Shown here: positions 1-8,476 of the stretch, in pieces
How the letters are laid out: each line of letters opens with the position of its first letter
How positions within the stretch are numbered: position 1 is the first letter of the stretch
Origin: W0P28-013 sp963621145
Lineage (GTDB): Bacteria > Bacteroidota > Bacteroidia > Bacteroidales > Paludibacteraceae
DNA: 21,761 nt
Assembly (NCBI GenBank): GCA_963621145.1
Contig: CAVFDI010000031.1
Location: 1 to 21,761, forward strand
Direction of reading: 5' to 3'
Program-made: the position numbers and the translations under genes
The notes under the pieces: generated by a model
What the model was told of the DNA's origin: nothing
Seen by the model: the letters and a program-made list of their open reading frames with translations, nothing else
Databases searched by the model: none

Positions 1-121
1 TTGAAATTTCCACATTCCAATGCGAATAGAACAATAGCAAACGCAATGATATGGAGTGATATGTCAAAAAGAAGAACTAGCGCTTGCACTCCATTTACAA
101 GCGGCTATTCTATTTCGAGTG

Positions 122-129
122 CAAAATTA
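122..129 (-). promoter_or_regulatory. Bacteroidota -7 promoter motif reading off the left edge
   Basis: The minus strand reads TAATTTTG here, matching the TAnnTTTG -7 element. The tetramer 19 bp upstream is TTTA rather than TTTG, so the -33 match is partial. It lies just past the lemA stop codon and points towards position 1, so it probably serves a minus-strand gene outside the window. Positions 1-121 would be its leader. The only minus-strand ATG that stays open to the edge is at 13-15, which is too little to call a gene. Inverted repeats in this leader (51-58 with 87-94, and 83-87 with 98-102) could fold in RNA. Confidence 0.4.
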
Positions 130-147
130 CTCTTTTTTCGCTAACCA

Positions 148-738
148 CTAAAACTCCACTTTTGGCGCATTTTCGGCACCAGCGTCGGCTTCGAAGTACG
201 ATTTTTTGTCGAAACCAAATATGCCAGCCACTATGTTAGTGGGGAAGCGGCGAATTTCGGTGTTGTAGGCCTGCGCCGTGGTGTTGAATTTTTGGCGCGA
301 CACTTGAATGCGGTTCTCAGTGCCCTCGAGCTGCTCCTGCAGATCCCTGAAGTTCTGATTGGCCTTCAGGTCGGGATAGCTCTCGGTGATGGCCATCAGT
401 CGACCAAGTGCGCTTGCAACCTCGCCCTGCGCCTCTTGGTATTGCTTCAGTTTTTCGGGCGTCAAGTCGTCGGCATTCACGGTAATCTGCGTGGCTTTTG
501 CGCGCGCATCGACCACGGCGGTAAGTGTTGCGCTCTCGTGGTTGGCATAGCCTTTCACGGTTGCAACGAGGTTCGGAATCAGATCGAGCCTGCGCTGATA
601 CTGCGATTCCACATTTGCCCATTCGGTGGTAACGCTCTCTTCGGCCACCACCAGTGCGTTGTAAGTTTTGATGCACATAATTGCTGCAATGGCAATCACT
701 GCCACCAAAACGATCCAAACAAGTGTTCCTTTTTTCAT
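148..738 (-). CDS. lemA: LemA family membrane protein
   Basis: A 196-residue LemA family protein. Residues 7-23 form one hydrophobic N-terminal membrane segment, and the rest is mostly helical. The family hallmark RRLDLIPNLVATVKGYANHE lies at about residues 49-68, and length and layout are typical for the family. LemA proteins are membrane-anchored helical bundles of unclear biochemical role and are often found beside TPM-domain proteins, as here (next gene upstream, 141 bp away). The ATG at 736-738 fits the N-terminal anchor. No TAnnTTTG motif is visible between this gene and the TPM gene, so co-transcription is likely (inference). Family assignment is firm; function is not known. Confidence 0.93.
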   Translation of the reverse strand: MKKGTLVWIVLVAVIAIAAIMCIKTYNALVVAEESVTTEWANVESQYQRRLDLIPNLVATVKGYANHESATLTAVVDARAKATQITVNADDLTPEKLKQYQEAQGEVASALGRLMAITESYPDLKANQNFRDLQEQLEGTENRIQVSRQKFNTTAQAYNTEIRRFPTNIVAGIFGFDKKSYFEADAGAENAPKVEF

Positions 739-854
739 TGTTTTGAAGTATTTAAAATTTCAGATTTCAATTAGCTCTCCTCAATTTTCCACGCTAGAAA
801 ATTGGGATCTTTGTTTCTTTTGCGATTTAATTGAATAGTTAGTAAATTTTTAGT

Positions 855-878
855 TCTAAATTCATAATTCTTAATTGC
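855..878 (-). repeat. A/T-rich trailer word after the TPM gene
   Basis: The sequence directly after the TPM stop codon contains the 13-mer TTCATAATTCTTA (plus strand, 861-873). The identical 13-mer lies at 20308-20320, next to the stop of the second rhomboid gene. It is one of a set of short words found at gene ends in this window. Confidence 0.6.
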
Positions 879-2129
879 CTAGAATCTTCCTCCAGCGCCG
901 CCGCCTCCGCTGAAGCCGCCTCCAAAGCCGCCTCCGCCAACGGAGTGCCCGCCTTTGCCGCCTGCTACCACTACGGGCGTTTCGCGTGGAATGGTGTAGT
1001 TCTCCAATTTTTGATGTTTGCAGTAGGCGCAGGTGTACGTGCGGCAACCCTGTCCTTCGCGGTGCGTCGTGGCTTGGCTAATTATGCGGTCGCTCGTCAT
1101 GTGTAAGGCGATGGCGCCGCATTGCGGACAAACATCATACTCTGTTTGCAGCGATTTGTATGGAAATTTCATTACATTTTGGCATGTTGGGCAGAGCCAA
1201 ATGTCGTAATCGACAGTTTTAAGTTTTTCTTCCAGTTTTTCGCTTGCCGACAGGTATTTATTTTGCTGATTATCAGGAATAAACTGCATTTTTGCACCGC
1301 ATTTTTTGCAGTCCATTGGGGCAAAGCGTATTTCACGCCGTTTTTTGTACAGATAACGAGCAAAAAACGCCATTGGCAACGGGAAAAATATGGCAAAGCA
1401 GATTGCGATGATCATTAGCGTGTACATCTGCTTGTATTTTTCGTTGTTGTTGCCATGCAGACTGCGCATTTTTCGGTAACTGACGATGGCGTAGACAATC
1501 AGCACGAAGAACGCAAACATCAGGTAGTTGGCCAGCCAGCCGCCGTATTGTACTCGTGGTGAACTGGTGTTGAGCAGCAGTTCGCCCATGGCTTCGTCGG
1601 TGGTGAGGCGCGCGCTCAGATCGTCCACTATGCCTACCATTGCACTATCGAGCGTGCCGTTTTTTATCAACGTTTCCATCTCTGTGCCAGCGGCGCGACT
1701 GTAGATGTTTTTTTCCAGCACTTGGTTGCAAAACGCATCTGGTAAAAGCCCCTCAACGCCAACGCCAGTTTCTATCTTAACTGCCCGAATATCAGTCACT
1801 AAAAGAATGAGGATGCCACTATTCTTGCCCTCCTTGCCAATCTTCCAAGTGTTGAAAAGTTGGTTTGCAAATCCGTATTCGTCGTCGCCCTCGATTGAGC
1901 CGAGTGCAGCAATGCCAATCTCCACACTGTTTTTTTGTTCGAGTGCGGTGATTTTTTTGTTGAGCGTTGCCACGCACGCCTCCGACAGCACACCATCGGG
2001 ATTTGCGACCCAATTTTGGTCGTTTATCAGCCGCGGATTTTGCACCATCTCTGGTGTATAATCTCTAGCAACAGCGATATTCGCAATCAATAAGAGAACG
2101 AAAAATGTGATTAAGTGCTTGATATTCAT
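879..2129 (-). CDS. TPM-domain (YgcG-like) membrane protein with zinc-ribbon cysteines
   Basis: A 416-residue exported membrane protein. Residues 1-21 are a signal peptide. A TPM domain follows at about 40-170, with the family-typical stretch GKNSGILILL near 101. Two membrane segments lie at about 198-217 and 236-258. The C-terminal half carries four Cys pairs (C274/C277, C313/C316, C334/C337, C367/C370), which look like two zinc ribbons, and the protein ends in a glycine-rich tail with a terminal GGRF. TPM domains were first named as phosphatase-like modules and later linked to photosystem repair and membrane protein quality control; the bacterial role is unclear. The pairing with lemA is common. 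The zinc ribbons would face the cytoplasm or periplasm depending on topology, which cannot be decided by reading. Confidence 0.88.
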   Translation of the reverse strand: MNIKHLITFFVLLLIANIAVARDYTPEMVQNPRLINDQNWVANPDGVLSEACVATLNKKITALEQKNSVEIGIAALGSIEGDDEYGFANQLFNTWKIGKEGKNSGILILLVTDIRAVKIETGVGVEGLLPDAFCNQVLEKNIYSRAAGTEMETLIKNGTLDSAMVGIVDDLSARLTTDEAMGELLLNTSSPRVQYGGWLANYLMFAFFVLIVYAIVSYRKMRSLHGNNNEKYKQMYTLMIIAICFAIFFPLPMAFFARYLYKKRREIRFAPMDCKKCGAKMQFIPDNQQNKYLSASEKLEEKLKTVDYDIWLCPTCQNVMKFPYKSLQTEYDVCPQCGAIALHMTSDRIISQATTHREGQGCRTYTCAYCKHQKLENYTIPRETPVVVAGGKGGHSVGGGGFGGGFSGGGGAGGRF

Positions 2130-2151
2130 TTACTTGTGATCTTTTTTTTTA

Positions 2152-2176
2152 CTAGAAACCTAGAAATTAGAAATTT
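2152..2176 (-). repeat. TAGAAA-type repeat abutting the GH2 stop
   Basis: Three 7-9 bp units built on TAGAAA (plus strand) end right at the stop codon of the GH2 gene (2177-2179). They fill most of the 47-bp gap to the TPM gene. Part of the gene-end repeat pattern described in the findings. Confidence 0.55.
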
Positions 2177-4588
2177 TCATTGCTTTTGAATCTCCAATTT
2201 CGCGCTTTTCAGACCTTTTGCGGTGGCCGAGAGTGTGCAGTCGCCTTCGATTATCACGGTCAATTCGCCCGAAAAAGCGTGATGTTTTGGTTCGTGAAAC
2301 AGATCGAGGTTTGTAGCATCGCCATTGGCTGCGGCTACAAAATGTCCGTTACCTTTGGTCGAAAATTGCACCAAATGGTTGGCAGTGGGGCAGAGCTCGC
2401 CGTTTTTGTCGACTATGCGGACGCGCACAAAATGCAGATCGTTTTGCGGCAGCAGTTCTTCTATCAACTCGATGTGATGCGGCTTTCCAGCGGTGCGAAT
2501 GGCGGTGCTTGCGTGTGCGGTAACCACTTTCAGCTCGCCAGCCTCGTATGCAACACTGTCCCAAATCAGGCGATAGCGCCGTTGCAGAGCCAATGCGTCG
2601 CCAGCAGCGGCCGCCTGTTCGCTCTCTTGTTTTGTGAATTTATGTCGCTTGCCAAGACTTTTGCCATTCACAAAGAGTTCCGCCTCGTCCTCGTCGGTGT
2701 AGACCATCACGGGCAGCGTGTCGCCCGCTTGCCAGTTCCAATGTGGCAAAATGTGCAGTGTCGGGTCGTTTTTGTTCCACTGCGAGCGGTAGAGATAAAA
2801 TCTGTCCTTCGGAATGCCTGCCAAATCGATTATTCCGAAATAAGATGAGTGGCTCGGCCAAGCATCGGTGTCGTAGGGCGATGGTTCGCCAAGGTAGTCG
2901 AAACCAGTCCAGACAAATTGTCCGATAGTCCACGGATAGTCATCTTGCAGGCGAAAATCCTCGTCGGGCAGGTTGCTCCAAGGGCAGTATTGCAGGTCGT
3001 AGCCCGAACACTGATTGGTTTTGCTGTCGCCGTTCGGGTGATTTTGATCGGTTATGGCGCTGGTGTTGTCGGGCAGGGCAGGTAGCAGATATACGCCACG
3101 CGACGATACTGTCGATGCCGTTTCGGAACCCAGCACGAGCCGTTGTGGCGTGCGTTGGTAAGCCTCTTCGTAGCGATAGTCGCGGTAGTTTAGCCCGACC
3201 ACTTGCAGAATGCTGGCAAATCCGTTCTCAAGCACGCAACTCACTTGGTCCATGCCTGCGGTTACGGGACGCGTGCCATCTTCGCGCTGGCAGATGTCTT
3301 GCAGCATTTTTGCTACGCGATAGCCATCGGGCGAACATTGCGTTGGCACCTCGTTGCCCACCGACCACATCACTATGCTCGGATTGTTGCGGAAGTGGTG
3401 CAGCATATTCACCATGTCGCGCTCCGCCCATTCGTCGAAAAAGCGGTGGTAACCATTCTCGCATTTGCCCCAATCCCATTCATCGAACGGCTCGCACATC
3501 ACCATGAAACCGAGCGAATCGCACAGTTCGATGAGTTCCGGCGCTGGCATATTGTGCGATGTGCGCACGGCATCGCAGCCCATATCGCGCAACAGCAACA
3601 GTTGGCGCAAAATGGCTTGCCTATTGACTGCTGCTCCAAGCGGACCGAGGTCGTGGTGCAGGCAGACGCCTTGGAATTTGCGCACTTTCCCGTTCAGCAG
3701 AAAACCAACATTTGGCACAATCTGAATTGATCGAATGCCGAAGGTCGTTTGCACCGTGTCGACTGCCTTGCCATCGGCTTTTACGATGGTCTGCGCTGCG
3801 TAGAGCATTGGGCTTTCGGGCGACCAAAGTGCGGGATTTTTCAGCGTGAAATTCTGTTCCAGCGGCAGTGCGTGACGCACATCGTATTCCGAGGTGAGCG
3901 AATCTGCAATTTTTCCTGACGATTTTTCTAAAATGTTGGTAATCAGCGTGATATGTTTGCCAATGGCATTGTCAACCGTGGTTTTTAGATTTATCGAAGC
4001 CATCTGCTCGGTAACATACGGCGTTTGCACATGCACGCCCCACACAGGCACATGCACGCGGTGCGAATGCATCAAATGTACGTTTCTGTAAAGTCCAGCG
4101 CCAGGATACCAACGGCTGCTCTGCTCGCGGTTTTGCAGGCGCACGGCAACGAGATTTTGCCCCGCTATTAAATATGGTGTAATGTCGCAGTGAAAAGCGT
4201 TATAACCATATGGCCAAAAATAGACTTTCGTGCCGTTCACATAGACTTCAGCCTCCGACATCGCACCATCGAACACGAGCGTGTATACCTCTTTGGTGGT
4301 GTCGATTTGCGCAGCATCGATTGTGGTTTTGTACCATGCCGAGCGCATGTAGGGCAGTCCGCCTGTGCGTCCTGTCTTGAGCGATGGACGTGTTTCGCCA
4401 TTTTGCCAAACGGCAACATTTTGCAAGTCGTTTTGGCGGTCGAACGGACCATAAATCGCCCAATCGTGCGGAATGGAAACTTGCTCCCACGTTTTGTCGG
4501 CTGCAGCGGGCATCTGGTGGTCGGTTTGCTCAAAAGCAAACTGCCAACTGCTGAGTAGCGTTGTGATGGCTAAAATCAGAAGATTCAT
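2177..4588 (-). CDS. Secreted glycoside hydrolase family 2 enzyme (beta-galactosidase-like)
   Basis: An 803-residue GH2 glycosidase. A short hydrophobic leader (about residues 1-14) suggests export to the periplasm. The sugar-binding jelly-roll spans about 15-175, the immunoglobulin-like domain 178-285 and the TIM barrel about 287-600; further beta domains follow, including a DUF4982-like one with ELFVNGKSLG. The family signature GVCLHHDLGPLGAA is at about 307-320. The expected acid/base is E413 in WSVGNE, and the nucleophile is probably E489 in GSETA. GH2 enzymes with this layout are retaining exo-glycosidases, mostly beta-galactosidases; the substrate cannot be read from sequence. There are no susC/susD genes nearby, so it is not in a visible polysaccharide utilisation locus. 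Its position between a TPM gene and floA is odd. Confidence 0.93.
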   Translation of the reverse strand: MNLLILAITTLLSSWQFAFEQTDHQMPAAADKTWEQVSIPHDWAIYGPFDRQNDLQNVAVWQNGETRPSLKTGRTGGLPYMRSAWYKTTIDAAQIDTTKEVYTLVFDGAMSEAEVYVNGTKVYFWPYGYNAFHCDITPYLIAGQNLVAVRLQNREQSSRWYPGAGLYRNVHLMHSHRVHVPVWGVHVQTPYVTEQMASINLKTTVDNAIGKHITLITNILEKSSGKIADSLTSEYDVRHALPLEQNFTLKNPALWSPESPMLYAAQTIVKADGKAVDTVQTTFGIRSIQIVPNVGFLLNGKVRKFQGVCLHHDLGPLGAAVNRQAILRQLLLLRDMGCDAVRTSHNMPAPELIELCDSLGFMVMCEPFDEWDWGKCENGYHRFFDEWAERDMVNMLHHFRNNPSIVMWSVGNEVPTQCSPDGYRVAKMLQDICQREDGTRPVTAGMDQVSCVLENGFASILQVVGLNYRDYRYEEAYQRTPQRLVLGSETASTVSSRGVYLLPALPDNTSAITDQNHPNGDSKTNQCSGYDLQYCPWSNLPDEDFRLQDDYPWTIGQFVWTGFDYLGEPSPYDTDAWPSHSSYFGIIDLAGIPKDRFYLYRSQWNKNDPTLHILPHWNWQAGDTLPVMVYTDEDEAELFVNGKSLGKRHKFTKQESEQAAAAGDALALQRRYRLIWDSVAYEAGELKVVTAHASTAIRTAGKPHHIELIEELLPQNDLHFVRVRIVDKNGELCPTANHLVQFSTKGNGHFVAAANGDATNLDLFHEPKHHAFSGELTVIIEGDCTLSATAKGLKSAKLEIQKQ

Positions 4589-4640
4589 TTTAATTGATAA
4601 TTTCCGATTGAATTTTGTATTCTCAAAATCGAATTTCCTT

Positions 4641-4677
4641 AATTAAATAATTGGAAATTAGATAATTAGATAATTGA
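4641..4677 (-). repeat. 8-bp periodic A/T-rich array abutting the floA stop
   Basis: The plus strand shows consecutive 8-bp units, including two perfect copies of ATTAGATA (4657-4664, 4665-4672). A variant unit (4673-4680) contains the floA stop codon itself (4678-4680). It lies between floA and the GH2 gene with no hairpin terminator. The other end of this gap, next to the GH2 start, has AATTGATAATT on the plus strand (4592-4602), a core word also found at other gene ends. Confidence 0.6.
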
Positions 4678-5670
4678 TCACTTCTCTTTTTTCTGCGCTT
4701 TGGCTGCGGCGGCTGGTTTGCCAATGGCTTCGCGCATTTGTGTGTCGGCTTCGATGTTTTTCATGCGGTAGTAGTCCATTATGCCCAGATTGCCGCTGCG
4801 GAAGGCTTCGGCCATTGCTTTGGGCACTTCGGCTTCGGCTTCTATCACTTTGGCGCGCGCCTCTTGCGCTTTGGCTTTCATCTCTTGCTCCAATGCCACG
4901 GCCATGGCGCGACGCTCCTCGGCGCGGGCTTGCGCAATGTTTTTGTCGGCCTCGGCTTGGTCCATTTGCAGATTTGCGCCAATGTTTTTGCCTACATCAA
5001 CATCGGCAATGTCGATAGACAAGATTTCGAATGCTGTGCCTGCGTCAAGACCTTTGCTCAACACAAGTTTCGAGATAGAATCGGGATTTTCCAACACCAT
5101 TTTGTGCGTTTCGCTGGATCCGATGCTCGACACAATGCCTTCGCCAACGCGCGCCAGCACGGTCTCTTCGCCTGCGCCGCCCACCAACTGTTTGATGTTG
5201 GCACGAACGGTTACGCGCGCTTTTGCCAAAAGCTGAATGCCGTCTTTCGCCACCGACGAAACCACTGGCGTATCTATCACTTTGGGATTGACCGACATCT
5301 TCACGGCCTCGTCCACATCGCGCCCCGCAAGGTCGATGGCGGTTGCCATTTTGAACGACAGGTCGATGTTGGCTTTGCTAGCCGAAACTAGCGCATGCAC
5401 CACGCGAGCCACATGTCCGCCTGCCAAATAGTGCGCCTCAAGGTCGTCGCGGCGAATGCTCACCAAACCCGCTTTGTGCGCCTCTATCATGGCATTCACA
5501 ATGATTGATGGTGGCACTTTACGAATGCGCATCAGGAAAAGTTGTACGAGCGAAATGCTCACGCCCGAAACTCGTGCCGAAAGCCACAGCAGGAACGGCA
5601 CATAATACAAAAAGATGCAAAGGAGAATCAGAATGACCACTCCAAGCAAAATTGAAAGTGTAAGACCCAT
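4678..5670 (-). CDS. floA: Flotillin-like protein FloA
   Basis: A 330-residue FloA (UPF0365) protein. The N-terminus is a long hydrophobic hairpin-like anchor (about residues 4-30). An SPFH-like central domain follows, then a coiled-coil rich in Ala and Glu (about 234-318). Length matches the family (about 330). FloA proteins form oligomeric membrane scaffolds that organise functional membrane microdomains. The next gene upstream encodes NfeD, the usual genetic partner of flotillins, which supports the call. The ATG at 5668-5670 is preceded by an ACTTT-repeat leader (5672-5705). No TAnnTTTG motif is visible in the 132-bp gap to nfeD, so transcription from the nfeD promoter is the simplest reading. 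Confidence 0.95.
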   Translation of the reverse strand: MGLTLSILLGVVILILLCIFLYYVPFLLWLSARVSGVSISLVQLFLMRIRKVPPSIIVNAMIEAHKAGLVSIRRDDLEAHYLAGGHVARVVHALVSASKANIDLSFKMATAIDLAGRDVDEAVKMSVNPKVIDTPVVSSVAKDGIQLLAKARVTVRANIKQLVGGAGEETVLARVGEGIVSSIGSSETHKMVLENPDSISKLVLSKGLDAGTAFEILSIDIADVDVGKNIGANLQMDQAEADKNIAQARAEERRAMAVALEQEMKAKAQEARAKVIEAEAEVPKAMAEAFRSGNLGIMDYYRMKNIEADTQMREAIGKPAAAAKAQKKEK

Positions 5671-5671
5671 A

Positions 5672-5705
5672 GTAAGTTAGTTTATAAAGTTTGAAAGTTT
5701 ATAAA
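5672..5705 (-). repeat. ACTTT-repeat leader in front of floA
   Basis: On the minus strand the unit ACTTT(A/C)(T)AA repeats three times and ends in ACTTAC one base before the floA ATG. Nearly the same sequence lies directly in front of the first rhomboid gene (20201-20230), again ending in ACTTAC three bases before ATG. Confidence 0.6.
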
Positions 5706-5781
5706 GGGGTAATGAGTTGATTCGCTAAACATTTTTTCATTTGAAAATTTGAAGATTGTGTAGTGACTTTTCTTGTTCAGT

Positions 5782-5820
5782 AATTATCAATTGAAAAATT
5801 TCTCACTCCTCATTCCTAAT
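5782..5820 (-). repeat. Composite trailer word spanning the nfeD stop codon
   Basis: The plus-strand core AATTATCAATTG (5782-5793) matches the trailers at 10518-10535 and 18161-18178. The adjoining minus-strand word ATTAGGAATGAGGAGTGA lies inside the nfeD coding sequence and supplies its last residues (IRNEE) and stop codon. Confidence 0.6.
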
Positions 5821-6279
5821 TTTTCTTACCGAAATTGTCTCGCCATTTACCTCTACCACTTCCACTTCGGTGTTGGGGTCGATAAGTCCGTCGAGCGATT
5901 TCACCTCGAGTGTTTTATCGTCGAAACGGGCAGTGCCAATGGGTGCAAGGCGCGATGTTGAAACGCCGCGCTGACCGACGCTCACTTGTGTATCTTTCGG
6001 TGCATCGACGGTGCTTGTAACTTCGGCATCGAGCGACATGCGATCGAGTGTGCGCGAACGCATAAAAATCCAGATGGCAACGCCCATGGCTGCTACACCG
6101 CATAATAGAGTGATGAAACCAGCCGTTGCCCCAAGCGTTACGAACGCGTAGCAAACCGACACCACAACAAACAAAATGCCTGCAATGCCGCCAATGCTCA
6201 CGCCGGGAATAATAAACAGTTCGAGCAACAGAAAAATTACGCCAAGTAGCATGAATAGTACAACCAAGAAAATGTCCAT
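5803..6279 (-). CDS. NfeD family membrane protein (short form)
   Basis: A 158-residue NfeD-like protein starting MDIFLVVLFML. Three membrane segments fill about residues 4-75. A small beta-rich OB-fold domain follows (about 85-155) with the typical GxxGxxxxxLxPxGxxxFxxxxLEV pattern. NfeD proteins partner flotillins and stomatins in membrane microdomains; floA is the next gene. The reading frame is open 46 codons further upstream, but I chose the ATG at 6277-6279: the extra stretch is hydrophilic and unlike the family, and a full promoter (6310-6340) lies inside it. The last residues, IRNEE, and the stop are encoded by an intergenic repeat word. This is the membrane-spanning short form without the ClpP-like protease domain. 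Confidence 0.9.
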   Translation of the reverse strand: MDIFLVVLFMLLGVIFLLLELFIIPGVSIGGIAGILFVVVSVCYAFVTLGATAGFITLLCGVAAMGVAIWIFMRSRTLDRMSLDAEVTSTVDAPKDTQVSVGQRGVSTSRLAPIGTARFDDKTLEVKSLDGLIDPNTEVEVVEVNGETISVRKIRNEE

Positions 6280-6309
6280 AGCGGATCTGTTTTGATAGTG
6301 AAACCTTTG

Positions 6310-6340
6310 CAAATGTACGACTTTTTTGGGAAATGACAAA
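6310..6340 (-). promoter_or_regulatory. nfeD-floA promoter, full Bacteroidota consensus
   Basis: The minus strand reads TTTG (6340-6337), exactly 19 bp of spacer, then TACATTTG (6317-6310). This is a complete match to TTTG-N19-TAnnTTTG. It puts the transcript start about 25 bp upstream of the nfeD ATG at 6279. Confidence 0.8.
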
Positions 6341-6346
6341 CATTTC

Positions 6347-6369
6347 AGCCGATTTTTTTTGAATCGGCT
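6347..6369. promoter_or_regulatory. Inverted repeat between nfeD and dnaK
   Basis: AGCCGATT (6347-6354) and AATCGGCT (6362-6369) form a perfect 8-bp inverted repeat around a T-rich 7-base spacer. No T-run follows on either strand, so it is not an ordinary terminator. It sits 7 bp upstream of the nfeD -33 element and about 165 bp upstream of dnaK. It may be an operator for one or both divergent genes; it does not resemble the CIRCE element. Confidence 0.4.
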
Positions 6370-6533
6370 AGTCATTTGTTCCGCTATTTCGCCGCCGTTC
6401 TGCTTGAAATCTGTCAAAATGTCAGTCGATATTGCTCAAAAATGCTCTGGCACGGCGTTTGCTTTTGCAAAAGTGTATTTGCGCAAGCGAATGCGAATGA
6501 AAACTCGATTATTAAACAAAAAATCATACAACT

Positions 6534-8450
6534 ATGGGAAAAATTATTGGTATTGACTTGGGTACGACCAACTCGTGTGTGGCAGTGCTCGAAGGTAATG
6601 AGCCAGTCGTGATAGCAAACAGCGAAGGCAAACGCACAACGCCTTCGGTAGTGGCATTCATCGATGGTGGCGAACGCAAAGTGGGCGATCCTGCTAAGCG
6701 TCAAGCAATTACAAATCCGCACAAAACAATCTACTCCATCAAGCGTTTCATGGGCGAAACCTACGATCGCGTGACTAAAGAGATTGAACGCGTGCCTTAC
6801 AAAGTGGTGCGTGGCGACAACAACACCGCGCGTGTCGACATCGACGGACGCCTCTATACGCCGCAAGAGATTTCGGCTATGGTGCTTCAAAAAATGAAGA
6901 AAACTGCCGAAGATTATTTGGGACAAGAGGTTACCGAAGCCGTAATCACCGTGCCAGCCTACTTTAGCGATGCACAACGCCAAGCCACCAAAGAGGCGGG
7001 CGAAATTGCTGGTCTGAAAGTTCGCCGTATTGTGAACGAGCCAACGGCTGCTGCATTGGCTTATGGTCTCGACAAATCGAACAAAAATATGAAAATTGCC
7101 GTGTTCGACCTTGGTGGCGGCACGTTCGATATCTCAATTCTTGAACTTGGCGATGGCGTTTTCGAAGTGAAATCGACCAATGGCGATACGCACCTTGGCG
7201 GCGACGACTTCGATCACGAGATAATCAAATGGTTGGCCGACGAATTCAAAAACGAAGAGGGCGTCGATCTGTTGCAAGATCCAATGGCTCAACAACGCTT
7301 GAAAGAGGCTGCTGAAAAGGCAAAAATCGAACTTTCTAGCTCTACTTCGACCGAAATCAACTTGCCATACATCACCACGGTGAACAACTCGCCGAAACAC
7401 TTGGTTAAGACTTTGACTCGCGCCAAATTTGAGCAACTGTGCGACCACCTGATTCAGGCTTGCCTTGTGCCTTGCGAAAATGCGCTGAACGCAGCAGGAC
7501 TCAGCAAATCCGATATCGACGAAGTGATTTTGGTTGGTGGTTCTACACGTATTCCTGCCATTCAAACTTTGGTAGAGAAATTCTTCGGAAAAGTTCCGTC
7601 GAAAGGCGTCAACCCCGACGAAGTTGTGGCCATCGGCGCAGCCATTCAAGGCGGCGTTCTCACGGGCGAAGTGAAAGATGTGCTTCTGCTCGATGTTACG
7701 CCTCTGAGCCTTGGTATCGAAACCATGGGCGGCGTAATGACCAAGTTGATTGATGCTAACACCACCATTCCTACCAAGAAATCGGAAGTGTTCTCGACAG
7801 CGAGCGACAATCAACCTTCGGTACAAATCAATGTGCTGCAGGGCGAGCGTCCAATGGCAAGCCAGAACAAACAGATTGGCATGTTCAACCTCGATGGCAT
7901 ACCTGCTGCTCCGCGTGGCGTTCCACAAATCGAAGTTACTTTCGATATCGATGCAAACGGCATTCTGAAAGTTTCGGCCAAAGATAAAGCCACTGGCAAA
8001 GAGCAAACCATTCGTATCGAAGCATCGAGCGGCTTGAGCGACGACGAAATCAAACGCATGAAAGCCGAGGCCGAAGCCAATGCCGATGCCGATAAGAAAG
8101 AGCGCGAGCGCGTTGATAAACTGAACCAAGCCGACAGCATGATTTTCCAAACCGAAAAGCAGCTGAAAGAGTTGGGCGATAAGATTCCTGCCGACAAGAA
8201 AGCACCTATCGAAAAGGCTCTCGAAGATTTGAAGGCGGCTCACAAGGCGCAAGATGTTGCTGGAATCGATCGCGCAATGGAGGCTTTGAACGCCGCATTC
8301 CATGCTGCCAGCGAGCAGATGTACAATGCCACCAACGCTCAACAGCAAGGCGGTCAGCAGGCTGGCTCCGACTTCAACGCCACGCAGCAGCAGGGCGGCA
8401 AGGCTAGCAACGACGATGTGCAAGATGCCGATTTCGAAGAGGTGAAGTAA
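6534..8450 (+). CDS. dnaK: Molecular chaperone DnaK (Hsp70)
   Basis: A 638-residue DnaK, full length. The nucleotide-binding domain (about 1-380) begins GKIIGIDLGTTNSCVAVLEG, has the catalytic Lys70 and a second phosphate loop in FDLGGGTFD. The hydrophobic linker VLLLDV is followed by the beta substrate-binding domain starting TPLSLG, a helical lid, and a Gln/Gly-rich tail ending in DADFEEVK, the typical acidic C-terminus. It refolds and disaggregates proteins with DnaJ and GrpE, neither of which is in this window. The ATG at 6534 gives the standard N-terminus; there is no Shine-Dalgarno sequence. The upstream region holds only a weak -7 match (TGTATTTG, 6474-6481) and a palindrome CTTTTGCAAAAG (6462-6473). 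No CIRCE element is present. It is monocistronic with its own terminator. Confidence 0.98.
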   Translation: MGKIIGIDLGTTNSCVAVLEGNEPVVIANSEGKRTTPSVVAFIDGGERKVGDPAKRQAITNPHKTIYSIKRFMGETYDRVTKEIERVPYKVVRGDNNTARVDIDGRLYTPQEISAMVLQKMKKTAEDYLGQEVTEAVITVPAYFSDAQRQATKEAGEIAGLKVRRIVNEPTAAALAYGLDKSNKNMKIAVFDLGGGTFDISILELGDGVFEVKSTNGDTHLGGDDFDHEIIKWLADEFKNEEGVDLLQDPMAQQRLKEAAEKAKIELSSSTSTEINLPYITTVNNSPKHLVKTLTRAKFEQLCDHLIQACLVPCENALNAAGLSKSDIDEVILVGGSTRIPAIQTLVEKFFGKVPSKGVNPDEVVAIGAAIQGGVLTGEVKDVLLLDVTPLSLGIETMGGVMTKLIDANTTIPTKKSEVFSTASDNQPSVQINVLQGERPMASQNKQIGMFNLDGIPAAPRGVPQIEVTFDIDANGILKVSAKDKATGKEQTIRIEASSGLSDDEIKRMKAEAEANADADKKERERVDKLNQADSMIFQTEKQLKELGDKIPADKKAPIEKALEDLKAAHKAQDVAGIDRAMEALNAAFHAASEQMYNATNAQQQGGQQAGSDFNATQQQGGKASNDDVQDADFEEVK

Positions 8451-8476
8451 TTTCTCTTTCCGAGAAACTCAGATAG

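Noticed and set aside
3115..3730. Several plus-strand frames of 130-175 codons opposite the GH2 gene
   Set aside because: They overlap the well-supported GH2 barrel region and show no recognisable domain.
4590..4680. A CRISPR array, suggested by the regular short repeats
   Set aside because: Units are only 8 bp, have no spacers and degenerate quickly; no cas genes are present.
6280..6417. An N-terminal extension of NfeD to an upstream ATG
   Set aside because: The extra 46 residues are hydrophilic and unlike the family, and a full-consensus promoter lies inside them.
7134..8423. A 429-codon open frame on the minus strand opposite dnaK
   Set aside because: It is a shadow of dnaK codon structure. 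Frames antisense to dnaK have been misannotated in the past as glutamate dehydrogenase-like proteins. The composition here is unlike a real protein and dnaK is certain.
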